Below, in pieces: positions 7,722 to 16,581 of a DNA stretch of 64,000 bases. Source of the stretch: Oscillospiraceae bacterium (lineage in GTDB: Bacteria; Bacillota; Clostridia; Oscillospirales; Ruminococcaceae); contig JAHHTP010000002.1 in NCBI GenBank assembly GCA_020024615.1, forward strand, positions 1 to 64,000, written 5' to 3'. Below the pieces are notes generated by a model. That model made no database searches. It was not told where the DNA came from and saw nothing but the letters and a program-made list of their open reading frames with translations. The translations under genes and the position numbers were made by a program. Each line of letters opens with the position of its first letter. Within the stretch, counting starts at the first letter, position 1.

Positions 7722-8681
7722 ATGAAACTTGGCATTATCAGCAAATGGCATGTCCATGCAGAGGAATATGCCAAATGCTTTTCCGAGATGCCGCATGTTA
7801 CCATCAAATCGGTGTGGCATGAGGAAGCAGCGGAAGGAAAAGCATGGGCAAAGCAGTTAAACGCTGCGTTTGTGGAAAGCTGGGAAGATATCATCAATGA
7901 TTCGGAAATTGATGGTGTTATGATCACTTCTGCAACCACACTGCATGAAAAATACATGATTGCAGCTGCAAAAGCAGGAAAAGCAATTTTCACCGAGAAG
8001 GTTCTCGCAGCAGACAATGCATCGGCTGAGCGTATTGCAGCAGCAGTAAAGGAAGCAAAAGTGCCGTTCTGTATCGCACTGCGCCGCCGCACGGAAGGCC
8101 GAGTCCGTTATGCAAAACAGTTGATGGATGAGGGTATAATCGGTAAACTGACCCATATGCGTGTCAGAGATGCGCACAACGGTGCCACGGCTGGCTGGCT
8201 GCCGGATACCTTCTATGATGACAGTCAGACTGGTGGCGGTGCTATGATGGATCTGGGCGCACATCCGATGTATCTGGTCAATTATTTCATGCCAAATGCA
8301 GTTTCTGTTGTGTCGATGTATACCGAATACACTGGTCATGGCACTGATGATAACTGTGTCAGCCTGATTAAAGGTTCTAATGGTGAAATCGCTGTTGCTG
8401 AGACGGGATTTGTATCTGCAAATTCTCCGTATTCGGTTGAATTAAACGGCGAAAAAGGCTGTATCCGTTTTTCTGGTTTGGATGAGGGCATGTATGTCAA
8501 CGGCAAATATATCAGCAAAAAGGAAATCCCGGAAGGTGTTAAACTGCCGGTTTACTTATTTGCTGATGCGGTCGAACATGGTAAAGAACTTGAATTCGAT
8601 ATCGATTCGGCGGTTGCACTGACCCGACTGATGGATGCAGGTTACCGATCTGCTAAAAGTCATAAAGAAGAATTGGTATAA
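7722..8681 (+). CDS. Gfo/Idh/MocA family oxidoreductase
   Basis: 319 aa with an N-terminal Rossmann NAD(P)-binding half and a C-terminal beta-sheet substrate domain. The usual glycine-rich loop is replaced by GIISKWHVHAEEYA, and the conserved EKP motif is TEKVLA with Lys kept but Pro lost. MMDLGAHPMYLVNYFM carries the catalytic-region His of the family. Members oxidise or reduce sugars, inositols and their derivatives; the substrate here is unknown. The start lies 1 bp after the GH18 stop and follows AGGGGG, so both are co-translated and may act on the same glycan products. Confidence 0.88.
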   Translation: MKLGIISKWHVHAEEYAKCFSEMPHVTIKSVWHEEAAEGKAWAKQLNAAFVESWEDIINDSEIDGVMITSATTLHEKYMIAAAKAGKAIFTEKVLAADNASAERIAAAVKEAKVPFCIALRRRTEGRVRYAKQLMDEGIIGKLTHMRVRDAHNGATAGWLPDTFYDDSQTGGGAMMDLGAHPMYLVNYFMPNAVSVVSMYTEYTGHGTDDNCVSLIKGSNGEIAVAETGFVSANSPYSVELNGEKGCIRFSGLDEGMYVNGKYISKKEIPEGVKLPVYLFADAVEHGKELEFDIDSAVALTRLMDAGYRSAKSHKEELV

Positions 8682-8700
8682 TTCTGGTAACTATAATATG

Positions 8701-8738
8701 GATAAGGTTCACTATTTAGGTGGACCTTATTTTTTATG
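8701..8738 (+). terminator. Terminator of the yfcE-yaaA-GH18-oxidoreductase operon
   Basis: Stem ATAAGGTTCAC / GTGGACCTTAT (one mismatch) followed by six T. Confidence 0.85.
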
Positions 8739-8743
8739 TAAAA

Positions 8744-8773
8744 CAAAACCGCCGCAGGAAAATCCCACAGCGG
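8744..8773 (-). terminator. Terminator of PEP carboxykinase gene
   Basis: On the minus strand an 11-bp stem with G-U pairs (8749-8759 with 8763-8773), closed by a 3-nt loop and followed by TTTTG. It lies back to back with the terminator of the convergent operon. Confidence 0.8.
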
Positions 8774-8794
8774 AAAATATCATACTATATAAAT

Positions 8795-10570
8795 TTAGCC
8801 AAGTCTTGCTTTTAATGCATCCAACTCGCTGTTGAGCTCTTTCGGCAGTCTATCGCCAAACTGGGTATAAAACTCAGCGATGCCTTCTGCTTCCTCTTTC
8901 CAGAGGTCTTTATCAACAGTGAGGAGGCCTTTTAAGGTATCCATATCAATGCCGGATCCATCCAGATTGATATCTTCTGGTTTTAGCTCGTAACCGATTG
9001 CAGTTTCAACAGCATCAGCAGTGCCTTTGCAGCGGTCAACAATCCATTCCAAAACACGCATGTTGTCACCGAATCCCGGCCAGATGAAGTTGCCTTCATC
9101 GTCGGTTCTGAACCAGTTAACATTGAAGATCTTCGGTGCTTTGTCACCGAGTTTTGCACCCATATTAATCCAGTGCTGGAAGTAGTCACCCATGTGATAA
9201 CCGCAGAATGGACGCATTGCCATCGGATCGCGGCGAACAACACCAACTGCACCAGTAGCAGCAGCAGTGGTCTCAGAAGCCATGATGGAGCCTACAAATA
9301 CACCATGATTCCAGCTGAAGGATTGGTATACCAGCGGAGCAGTTTTGGCACGACGACCGCCGAATACGATTGCAGAAATCGGAACACCTGCTTTAGAATC
9401 AAATTCCGAGCTAATGCATGGGCAGTTAATAGCCGGTGCAGTGAAGCGGGAGTTCGGATGTGCACCGTTGGTGGTAGCGGTAGAGCCATCCCATTTCTCA
9501 CCAGTCCAGTCAATTGCATTAACTGGCGGATTTTTGTCCAGTTTTTCCCACCATACAGTGTTGTCATCCAGATTGTGGCAGACATTGGTAAAGATGGTAT
9601 TTTTACGGGTGCTTGCCAGTGCATTCGGGTTGGATTTCTCATTGGTACCCGGTGCTACGCCAAAGAAGCCATTCTCTGGGTTGATTGCCCACAGTCTGCC
9701 GTCCTCGCCCTGACGCAGCCATGCAATATCGTCACCAACGCAGAATACTTTGTAGCCTTTTTCAAGGTACTCTTTCGGCGGAATCAGCATAGCCAGATTG
9801 GTTTTACCACACGCAGACGGGAATGCAGCGGAAATATAGGTGATTTCGCCCTGCGGATTCTGTAAACCTAAGATCAGCATATGCTCAGCCATCCAGCCTT
9901 CGTTTTTACCCTGATAGGATGCGATACGCAGTGCGAAGCATTTTTTGCCCAGCAGTACATTGCCGCCGTATGCAGAGTTGATGGACCAGATGGTATTATC
10001 CTCTGGAAAATGACAGATATATAATTTCTCGTTGTCGATATCTGCTTTGGAGTGCAGACCACGAACAAAATCGTTAGATTCATCTCCGAAATTGTCCAGA
10101 ACTTTCTGACCCATCCTGGTCATGATGTCCATGTTCATAACAACATAGATAGAGTCGGTCAGTTCGATACCAACTTTCGCAAGCGGGGAACCAATCGGAC
10201 CCATGGAATACGGAATAACATACATGGTACGGCCTTTCATAACGCCGTCAAACAGTGCGCCAACCTCTTTATATGCTTTCTGCGGATCCATCCAGTGGTT
10301 GATCGGACCTGCATCTTCTTCTTTACGTGTACAAATATAAGTGCGTCCCTCTACGCGAGCAACGTCAGTTTTTTTAGTGCGGTGCAGATAGCAGCCAGGG
10401 AGTTTTTCCTGGTTGAGCATCTCCATCTCGCCGGTAGAAACAGCTTCAGCTTTTAAAGCATCCATCTGAGCGTCGTCACCGGTGATCCAGACAACGTTCT
10501 CTGGTTTACATAAAGCGACCATTTCATCAACCCATTTTAAGATGTTCTGGTTGTTTGTGTAATTAGCCAT
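8795..10570 (-). CDS. pckG: Phosphoenolpyruvate carboxykinase (GTP)
   Basis: 591 aa, the length of the GTP-dependent class rather than the 520-540 aa ATP class. It interconverts oxaloacetate and PEP with GTP/GDP, for gluconeogenesis or for CO2 fixation towards C4 acids in anaerobes. The P-loop AFPSACGKTNLAM (about 250-262) with the hyper-reactive Cys is present, as are the NPENGFFGVAPGTN loop, the FGGRR segment with the catalytic Arg, and the guanine-binding NWFR region. Preceded by AAAGGAG and a structured leader with a consensus promoter. Confidence 0.97.
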   Translation of the reverse strand: MANYTNNQNILKWVDEMVALCKPENVVWITGDDAQMDALKAEAVSTGEMEMLNQEKLPGCYLHRTKKTDVARVEGRTYICTRKEEDAGPINHWMDPQKAYKEVGALFDGVMKGRTMYVIPYSMGPIGSPLAKVGIELTDSIYVVMNMDIMTRMGQKVLDNFGDESNDFVRGLHSKADIDNEKLYICHFPEDNTIWSINSAYGGNVLLGKKCFALRIASYQGKNEGWMAEHMLILGLQNPQGEITYISAAFPSACGKTNLAMLIPPKEYLEKGYKVFCVGDDIAWLRQGEDGRLWAINPENGFFGVAPGTNEKSNPNALASTRKNTIFTNVCHNLDDNTVWWEKLDKNPPVNAIDWTGEKWDGSTATTNGAHPNSRFTAPAINCPCISSEFDSKAGVPISAIVFGGRRAKTAPLVYQSFSWNHGVFVGSIMASETTAAATGAVGVVRRDPMAMRPFCGYHMGDYFQHWINMGAKLGDKAPKIFNVNWFRTDDEGNFIWPGFGDNMRVLEWIVDRCKGTADAVETAIGYELKPEDINLDGSGIDMDTLKGLLTVDKDLWKEEAEGIAEFYTQFGDRLPKELNSELDALKARLG

Positions 10571-10598
10571 GTGTTTAGTAAACTCCTTTCAAATATGC

Positions 10599-10634
10599 GG
10601 AAAGTGCCTCATTGAGCTTGAATCTCAACTTTCC
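10599..10634 (-). promoter_or_regulatory. Hairpin in the pckG leader
   Basis: Minus-strand leader pairs GGAAAGT (10628-10634) with ACTTTCC (10599-10605), and inside it TGAG with CTCA. It sits between the transcription start and the ribosome-binding site and could stabilise the mRNA or regulate translation; no known riboswitch is recognised. Confidence 0.4.
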
Positions 10635-10643
10635 TCAAATAGC

Positions 10644-10672
10644 ATTATACGGAGTAATTTGCAACTTGTCAA
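10644..10672 (-). promoter_or_regulatory. Promoter of pckG
   Basis: Full consensus on the minus strand: TTGACA (10667-10672), 17 nt, TATAAT (10644-10649). Predicts strong expression. Confidence 0.85.
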
Positions 10673-10796
10673 GTGGATTTTTTCATTGTTTAAATTTTAA
10701 TAATTTTGTCATTTTTTGTACATTGAAAAGTAATTTTTAAACAGATTCCATTTTTGATTCAAATATGATATAATATTTTTAAAAAGGAGAAATATC

Positions 10797-11276
10797 ATGA
10801 ATAAGAAAGAATTATATCAAAATATGCTCAAACAGCTGTCTGCGATCACCAACGGCTGCCACTATGTGACCACCAACTGTGCCAATATGGCGGCACTTTT
10901 GTATGATACCCTACCAGATTTAAATTGGGCAGGGTTCTATCTTATGGCTGATGATGCATTACAATTGGGGCCATTCTGCGGCAAAATTGCATGTCTGCAT
11001 ATTCCACTTGGAAGAGGTGTATGTGGAACCGCTGCACAAAACAGAACAACCGAAATTGTGAAAGATGTACACCTGTTTCCTGGACACATTGCTTGTGACA
11101 GCGCATCTGAATCTGAAATTGTAGTACCTATCATCCTAAATGACACGCTGTATGGCGTTTTAGATATCGACAGTCCGATTAAAAACCGATTTGATGATAT
11201 CGACAAACAGTTTCTTGAAAAAGCTGTACAATGCCTTACAGCATCCTGTGACTGGGAGAACTATCGGTTTCAATAA
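10797..11276 (+). CDS. msrC: Free methionine-(R)-sulfoxide reductase (GAF domain)
   Basis: 159 aa, a single GAF domain. The fRMsr family repairs free Met-R-sulfoxide with thioredoxin. Diagnostic strings are present: NWAGFYLM near 42-49, GPFCGKIACLHIPLGRGVCGTAA near 61-83, HLFPGHIACDSASESEIVVPI near 94-114 and GVLDIDSP near 121. The three redox cysteines of the family (in KIAC, GVC and HIAC) are all conserved. A -10 element TATAAT lies at 10769-10774 and AAGGAG precedes the ATG; the -35 is weak. Confidence 0.93.
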   Translation: MNKKELYQNMLKQLSAITNGCHYVTTNCANMAALLYDTLPDLNWAGFYLMADDALQLGPFCGKIACLHIPLGRGVCGTAAQNRTTEIVKDVHLFPGHIACDSASESEIVVPIILNDTLYGVLDIDSPIKNRFDDIDKQFLEKAVQCLTASCDWENYRFQ

Positions 11277-11289
11277 TCTAAGCACAACA

Positions 11290-11326
11290 AAAACCTGTCA
11301 GGATTTTTCCTGGCAGGCTTTCTTTA
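11290..11326 (+). terminator. Terminator of msrC
   Basis: 10-bp stem CCTGTCAGGA / TCCTGGCAGG (one G-U), loop TTTT, followed by CTTTCTTT. It overlaps the end of the convergent gene. Confidence 0.8.
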
Positions 11327-11866
11327 TATTCCATATTTCCCCGTTGATGCATCCAAAAAGAATGGTAGATGCGGCGGCATCCAGGTAAACACGATAAACA
11401 GGATACCTGTCACGATAATCAACACAATACCAATCCCTTTTCCCAAATTGCTTTGCACAAAAGGACAGCCACATCCCAATGCTGCCACAAGCTGACAAAA
11501 AATACAGGCTGTTATAAAAATTGCAATATCCATCCACATCCAATCCCGTCCGATAATTCCGAAATAGGTATAATACGCAGATGTGATCCACCATAATCCC
11601 AACAAAATGCCATACAGCTGCGCTGAGAAATAGCCTTCTGGTATTTGAGTCCAGCGTTTGAGGCACAGTGTTGTAAATAAAAACAATATGATTTCGGGGA
11701 AATATAATAATTTCAAATGCTCCCAGATGCTTTCATTTATAGGAGCGACAAGCGCAAAAAAGCTATTTGTCCAGTCATTGACAAAATGAGATACAAACCC
11801 CATTGCAATTAAAAATATTATTGATCCAATCCAAAATTTTAATTGATCTTGTTTGATTCGAATCAT
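11324..11866 (-). CDS. Multi-pass membrane protein (DUF6512-like)
   Basis: 180 aa with about five transmembrane segments and the conserved-looking NESIWEHLKLLYFPEI stretch near residues 42-57. This resembles small DUF6512-type integral membrane proteins of Clostridia, whose function is not known. Start taken at ATG 11866 because GGGGGTG lies upstream; the longer open frame runs into the tRNA-Lys terminator and is not credible. It is a single gene between two unrelated units. Confidence 0.65.
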   Translation of the reverse strand: MIRIKQDQLKFWIGSIIFLIAMGFVSHFVNDWTNSFFALVAPINESIWEHLKLLYFPEIILFLFTTLCLKRWTQIPEGYFSAQLYGILLGLWWITSAYYTYFGIIGRDWMWMDIAIFITACIFCQLVAALGCGCPFVQSNLGKGIGIVLIIVTGILFIVFTWMPPHLPFFLDASTGKYGI

Positions 11867-11925
11867 TGCATTCACCCCCAAATTAGAATATGGTGGTATT
11901 CTAATTTTATGCAATACTTTAAAAT

Positions 11926-11960
11926 AGAAAACACTCCTTCTTTTGAAGGAGTGTTTCAAG
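11926..11960 (-). terminator. Terminator of tRNA-Lys
   Basis: Perfect palindrome ACACTCCTTC / GAAGGAGTGT with loop TTTT just 3' of the tRNA; TTTTCTATTTT follows on the minus strand. Confidence 0.85.
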
Positions 11961-11963
11961 AAG

Positions 11964-12036
11964 TGGAGTATCAGGGGCTCGAACCCTGGACCGACCGGTT
12001 AAGAGCCGGTTGCTCTACCGACTGAGCTAATACTCC
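11964..12036 (-). tRNA. tRNA-Lys (anticodon CTT)
   Basis: 73 nt cloverleaf on the minus strand: acceptor stem GGAGTAT/ATACTCC, D-arm GCTCAGTCGGTAGAGC, anticodon loop CTCTTAA giving CUU, T-arm with GGTTCGAGCC, discriminator A. No CCA is encoded, unlike the tRNA-Ser at the window start. Confidence 0.96.
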
Positions 12037-12155
12037 GTATCCTCATCACCTGAGAACATCATTTATTATATCACAATTTATAAGCTTTGTCAACTATTTT
12101 TTGATAAAAATAATATATTATATTTACAGTATTTTTGTGCAACATATTTTCTAAC

Positions 12156-12183
12156 AAAAAGGGACTATGAAGATCATAGTCCC
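12156..12183 (-). terminator. Terminator of the secD-secF operon
   Basis: Stem GGGACTATGA / TCATAGTCCC; five T follow on the minus strand. Confidence 0.9.
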
Positions 12184-12209
12184 AGAAAACCTAAATCAAT
12201 ACGGCTCTA

Positions 12210-12428
12210 TTAAATTTCTTCGAAATCTACATCCTCAGATAAGATTTCTTCATCCGCATCATAGTTTTGTTCACGCAAAACTTTTTCCAAAGCACGATAA
12301 CGTGTTTCAGTAATAACAGCCTGGGCCGCTTTGACCAGACCAAAAATAATACCTGCTGCTGCTGTAACAGCACCAATGATAATGAGCGCAACCACCCAAG
12401 GATTCTGCTGCTGACGTCTAACTTTCAT
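12210..12428 (-). CDS. Small single-pass membrane protein, unknown function
   Basis: 72 aa. A basic N-terminus (KVRRQQQ), one transmembrane helix at about residues 11-31 rich in Ala, Ile and Gly, then a cytoplasm-type helical and strongly acidic tail (DADEEILSEDVDFEEI). No family recognised. It follows secF by 33 bp and ends before the operon terminator, so it is co-transcribed with the Sec accessory genes; a role near the translocon is only guilt by association. Confidence 0.65.
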   Translation of the reverse strand: MKVRRQQQNPWVVALIIIGAVTAAAGIIFGLVKAAQAVITETRYRALEKVLREQNYDADEEILSEDVDFEEI

Positions 12429-12461
12429 ACGGATGCCTCCTTATTATTTGCGGTAAACCGC

Positions 12462-13430
12462 TTATTTACTATTCTTTTTAGAACCTTTGCGATGCTTATT
12501 TGCTTTGAAATCCTGCCAAGTAACCCACAGCGGACCAGCAATGCATACAGTAGAATATACACCGGAAATCATACCGATGATAATCGGGAATGCGAAACTG
12601 ATGATGGACTGTACATTAGCAAAATATGCAACCAGGCATACAACAAGCATGGTAGCAATGGTAGTAACTGAGGTATTGATTGAACGACTTAAAGACTGAT
12701 TGATACTTAAATTAAACAGGTCTTTATCCGACATTTTATTGCCATAATGCCGTTTATTCTCACGCGCACGGTCATAAATAACGATGGTATCGTTAACAGA
12801 GTAACCTAAAATCGTTAACAATACGGCGATAAAGTTATAGTCCAATTCAATGCGGAAGATAACAAAGGTACCAAATACAATTAACAAGTCATGCAGCAGC
12901 GCAATGATGGAAGTGATACCTGCGGACCAACCGCTGATCTTTTTGAATCGAATCGCAACATATACAATCAGGATAACGCAGGCATAAAATACTGCCAGCA
13001 TACTTTTTCCTAAAAATTCAGAACCGATAGACGGCTGAACATTGGTAACAGATAACAAAGTCAGTTGTTTACCATATTTTTTAGAAACAGCATCCTCTAA
13101 AGCAACCTGTTCTTCTGCGGAAAGGCTTTCTTTATCAGCAATGGTGATGTCCAATTCATCCGGATTATCACCAAAAGACTGTTTGGTAGAAATGGTAACA
13201 TCTTTCCCAATTGCTTCCTCTACCACAGCTTCGAGTTCATCAAACTTTGCCTCATCGGTATAAGAATAGGATACAATCGAACCACCACGGAAGTTGATAT
13301 TCAGTTTTACACCGAAAACTGCGGTGCAAATTAGAATGATTGCCATCAAGCTGGCAGAAATAATGAAGAAGATTTTCTTTTTACCGATAAAATCGATATT
13401 AAATTTGCAGTTGTTGGTTATACTGTTCAT
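12462..13430 (-). CDS. secF: Protein translocase subunit SecF
   Basis: 322 aa, six predicted transmembrane helices with a large extracytoplasmic domain after the first. With SecD it uses the proton or sodium gradient to pull exported chains out of SecYEG. Family marks: NINFRGGSIVSYSY near residue 47 (the FKGG-like motif after TM1), the TM4 run LTILGYSVNDTIVIYDRARENKR near 205-227, and SLSRSINTSVTT. The start overlaps the secD stop by 4 nt (ATGA), and the C-terminus is lysine-rich. Confidence 0.96.
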   Translation of the reverse strand: MNSITNNCKFNIDFIGKKKIFFIISASLMAIILICTAVFGVKLNINFRGGSIVSYSYTDEAKFDELEAVVEEAIGKDVTISTKQSFGDNPDELDITIADKESLSAEEQVALEDAVSKKYGKQLTLLSVTNVQPSIGSEFLGKSMLAVFYACVILIVYVAIRFKKISGWSAGITSIIALLHDLLIVFGTFVIFRIELDYNFIAVLLTILGYSVNDTIVIYDRARENKRHYGNKMSDKDLFNLSINQSLSRSINTSVTTIATMLVVCLVAYFANVQSIISFAFPIIIGMISGVYSTVCIAGPLWVTWQDFKANKHRKGSKKNSK

Positions 13431-14836
13431 GCTTTTTTCCCTCCATATAATGCCGGTTTACGGAAGATCTTAAAGCGGGACAGCGATTTGAGCATCAATC
13501 TGGATGCTACGGTGCCGAAGAACAGGTTTGCAACAACACCTACCAGTAAGGTATAACCAAAAGAGTAGATTGTACCTTCTGCGGATGCACCAAACATAAA
13601 GTATAGCGGTTTGAACAAATCGGATAACAGAGTGCCAGTTGCACCAAAGGTACCCATTAAGATCAATGCAATGATTGCAGTTGTAATGTTACCATCTAAA
13701 ATAGCGGAGAATGCATTCGAGAAGCCGGATTCAACAGCACCATCGATAGATTTTCCGACATTCAATTCCTCTTTAATACGCTCAGCAGTAATTACATTCG
13801 CGTCAACACCCATACCAACTGCAAGAATGATACCTGCGATACCTGGTACAGTCAAGGTAAAACTGTTGATTCCCGGGAAGAATCCGGTCAGAGCAGCAAT
13901 AGAAACGCCTACCTGTCCTGTCAGTGCAATAACCGCAACAAAGCCCGGCAGACGATAGTATGCACACATGAACAATGCAACTATAATGAATGCGATAATA
14001 CCTGCATTGATCATTGCAGTTTTAGCACCTTCACCTAAGGTCGGGGTAATAACAGAATAGGTCTCCACATCCAACGAAAACGGCAGTGCACCACCGTTAA
14101 TCTTGTTTGCCAGTGCGGTTGCACCCTCCTGATCAAAATCACCTGTAATCATTGCTTTACCATCAGTAATAGCAGTATTTACAGTTGGTGCAGAGAAGCA
14201 GTAATCATCCAGCCAGATGGAAATAGTGCCATTTTCTTTGGATAATCTGGCAGTGGCATCAGCAAATGCTTTTTTCCCAGACTCATTCAGCTCCAGAGAA
14301 ACATACCAGCCTGCACCACCATTGGAATCCAGCTGACCATATACACCGGCTGCCTCTTTGACATCTTTACCTTCAAGAACAACGGTGTCTTTGGTAACAC
14401 CAGTCGGTTTGCCTTCATCATCGGTTTCGTTGCCTTCACGGAAGGTTAGAACAGCGGTATCACCGAGTTCCTCAACAGCAGCAGACGGATCAAAATCCTT
14501 TTCATTGCTGTTCCACGGGAATCGAACAATAATACGATCCGCCATGGTATCAACAAATACCTCGTAGTCGGTTACATTCATGGCAATCAGACGCTGACGC
14601 ATAACCTCAGCCGCCGACTCCATCTGTTCCTCGGACGGGTCAATGTCTTCCGCCGGAGAGAAAATTGCCTCAACACCGCCGCGGATATCGATACCCCAAC
14701 GAATGTCGCTGCCGCCCTTAACAATAACATTAGTGTTATCGCCATAGGTAGTGGTAATACCGGTAAACGCAAGTACAGTAAATGCGATAATAAGTATTGC
14801 CACTATGAAAAACACAGGTTTTCCAACGCGTTTCAT
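13427..14836 (-). CDS. secD: Protein translocase subunit SecD
   Basis: 469 aa. N-terminal TM helix, the GIDIRGGVEAIFSP P1 motif near 48-61, a periplasm-side P1 domain, then five more TM helices with GVDANVITAERIKEE near 345 (the TM4 proton-path Asp region). It forms a heterodimer with SecF, encoded next with a 4-nt overlap. SD GGAGG precedes ATG 14836. Separate secD and secF rather than the fused secDF of Bacillus subtilis fits Clostridia. Confidence 0.96.
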   Translation of the reverse strand: MKRVGKPVFFIVAILIIAFTVLAFTGITTTYGDNTNVIVKGGSDIRWGIDIRGGVEAIFSPAEDIDPSEEQMESAAEVMRQRLIAMNVTDYEVFVDTMADRIIVRFPWNSNEKDFDPSAAVEELGDTAVLTFREGNETDDEGKPTGVTKDTVVLEGKDVKEAAGVYGQLDSNGGAGWYVSLELNESGKKAFADATARLSKENGTISIWLDDYCFSAPTVNTAITDGKAMITGDFDQEGATALANKINGGALPFSLDVETYSVITPTLGEGAKTAMINAGIIAFIIVALFMCAYYRLPGFVAVIALTGQVGVSIAALTGFFPGINSFTLTVPGIAGIILAVGMGVDANVITAERIKEELNVGKSIDGAVESGFSNAFSAILDGNITTAIIALILMGTFGATGTLLSDLFKPLYFMFGASAEGTIYSFGYTLLVGVVANLFFGTVASRLMLKSLSRFKIFRKPALYGGKKA

Positions 14837-14953
14837 AGTTAATAGCCTCCAATAATAGTTTTACCATGCTGCTCCTTCCACATATCCTATCTCTATATAT
14901 CATTTATAACAAAAATTATATTCTATACAGTTGTTGCAGTTGGTATTGTTTTT

Positions 14954-14982
14954 ATTATAATATATTATTCGGTGCAAGTCAA
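14954..14982 (-). promoter_or_regulatory. Promoter of secD-secF
   Basis: Minus strand TTGACT (14977-14982), 17 nt, TATAAT (14954-14959); leader about 110 nt. Confidence 0.8.
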
Positions 14983-15007
14983 TATTTTTTTGGTAAAATC
15001 CAAATTC

Positions 15008-15487
15008 TCACAAACTTTTCACCAAATTTTCGATTCCTTCTCGATTTAAACGACGGGTGGTCCACTCATCCATTGCACTACTGCCCAGTGCCTCATAAAA
15101 TGCAATCGACGGAGCATTCCAGTCCAGCACACTCCACTCCAGCCTCATACAGTCTTCTTGAATCGCATAATTACAAAGTTCTTTGAAAAATGCTTTACCG
15201 ATGCCTTTGCCACGATACGCCGGACTGACATACAAATCTTCGAGCCAGATTCCCTTTTTCCCAATAAAAGTCGAATAGCTGAAAAAGAAAATAGCATAAC
15301 CAACTACTTCTTCATTTACCTCACAGACCAACACCTTTGCAGCATGTTCTTGAAAGATAACCTCTTTCATCCGCTTTGGTGTGTTGATCATCTGATCTTC
15401 CAAATGCTCATATTCTGCCAGCCCAGTAATCAGCGAAATGATCGCTTCACAGTCTTGCTCTTCTGCAAATCTGATTTGAAAATCCAT
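15008..15487 (-). CDS. GNAT family N-acetyltransferase (SSAT-like)
   Basis: 159 aa. The acetyl-CoA-binding motif A is clear: LEDLYVSPAYRGKGIGKAFF near residues 82-101 with the R/Q-x-x-G-x-G/A core RGKGIG, and motif B with WNAPSIAFYEALG near 124-136. This layout matches spermidine/diamine acetyltransferase-like proteins acting on small amines; the actual substrate is unknown. ATG 15487 is chosen because AAGGAG precedes it at the usual distance. It lies 13 bp after the AI-2E permease gene and is probably co-transcribed. Confidence 0.88.
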   Translation of the reverse strand: MDFQIRFAEEQDCEAIISLITGLAEYEHLEDQMINTPKRMKEVIFQEHAAKVLVCEVNEEVVGYAIFFFSYSTFIGKKGIWLEDLYVSPAYRGKGIGKAFFKELCNYAIQEDCMRLEWSVLDWNAPSIAFYEALGSSAMDEWTTRRLNREGIENLVKSL

Positions 15488-15500
15488 AATTTCCTGCTCC

Positions 15501-16517
15501 TTACACTTTTTCCTCTGCCAATATAATCTTTTGTCCGCTTTCTGCTGAAAAAAAGACAGCTTCAATCAGAATCCTTAAAAATCCCGCAATTGGCATGGCC
15601 AGTACGGCACCAACAGTGCCAAACAAACGAACCGCAGCAAGCATTACAAAAAGTCCGGCCAATGGATGAACACCAACCGCATCTGCCTGCAATTTCGGTC
15701 CAAGAATTGATTCTTCAATCTGCTGCGCTGCGAATAAAATTAAAACAACCGCAGCCGCCAACCAGATTCCACCTTCAAAATATGATACTGTCACCGGCAG
15801 AATTCCGGCAATTAGCGGCCCAATATATGGAACAAAATCCAGTAGAAACAAAATCACCACATAAAGCAAAATATTTTCAAGACCGAGTAGCAGAAATCCA
15901 ATTCCACAAAACACGGCAGCAAACAATGCCAGCAATAGCCGACTACGAAAATAGCAGCGAATCATCTTTCCCGTTTGCAGCGCAATCTTCTCTACACCTG
16001 CTTGGTGAGAAAGCGGAAACAACCGAAAAATTTTTCGATATTGCTCAGCCGGTTCCAACAGAAGATAGAAGATCGAAATCAATACAACTCCTATCGCTGC
16101 AAATATAGACATCAGATTCTGTGCCGCAGTCGTCAGCTGTGCGATGACAGGCCGAATCCAATCTGCAATACTTTTTATCTGATCGGTTCGCTCAATCCCC
16201 AAAAGCTGTAAAAGCTCGCTCCCCTGCTTCTGATATATCTCCCATTGTGCGACAAACGCCTTCGCTTGAGAAATACACACTGGACATGCAATCAAAATAA
16301 TTCCTGCAAAAACCAGCAACAGAACAAAAAGTGTTGCAATTACTGCCACCGACCGTCGTAATTTCAATTTCTTTTGAATCCAATCGGTCAGCGGACACAG
16401 TAAAAAAGCGAGCAATGCAGCAAGTGCAAACTGACTGCATAAATCTGGAAAGATAATCCACAGCAATATGAGAACAATAGGTACAATCAGAAAAACTTTA
16501 GAAGAATCAGACATCAC
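15501..16517 (-). CDS. AI-2E family transporter (PF01594)
   Basis: 338 aa with about eight transmembrane segments and the central FLDFVPYIGPLIAGILPV signature near 230-247 typical of the family. Members include Na+/H+ antiporters and the autoinducer-2 exporter TqsA; substrate cannot be assigned. Start is either GTG 16517 or ATG 16514, one codon apart, after AGGA. Likely operon with the GNAT gene downstream. Confidence 0.88.
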   Translation of the reverse strand: MMSDSSKVFLIVPIVLILLWIIFPDLCSQFALAALLAFLLCPLTDWIQKKLKLRRSVAVIATLFVLLLVFAGIILIACPVCISQAKAFVAQWEIYQKQGSELLQLLGIERTDQIKSIADWIRPVIAQLTTAAQNLMSIFAAIGVVLISIFYLLLEPAEQYRKIFRLFPLSHQAGVEKIALQTGKMIRCYFRSRLLLALFAAVFCGIGFLLLGLENILLYVVILFLLDFVPYIGPLIAGILPVTVSYFEGGIWLAAAVVLILFAAQQIEESILGPKLQADAVGVHPLAGLFVMLAAVRLFGTVGAVLAMPIAGFLRILIEAVFFSAESGQKIILAEEKV

Positions 16518-16581
16518 ATAAAAATCCTGCCATAAAGCGGCACCACAGCGATCTGTGGGAAGGTGTGTTTACGGTTCTTCC

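Noticed and set aside
9173-9865. Plus-strand 230-codon frame inside pckG
   Set aside because: Antisense shadow of a clear PEP carboxykinase gene; Cys- and Ser-rich pattern typical of reading the wrong strand.
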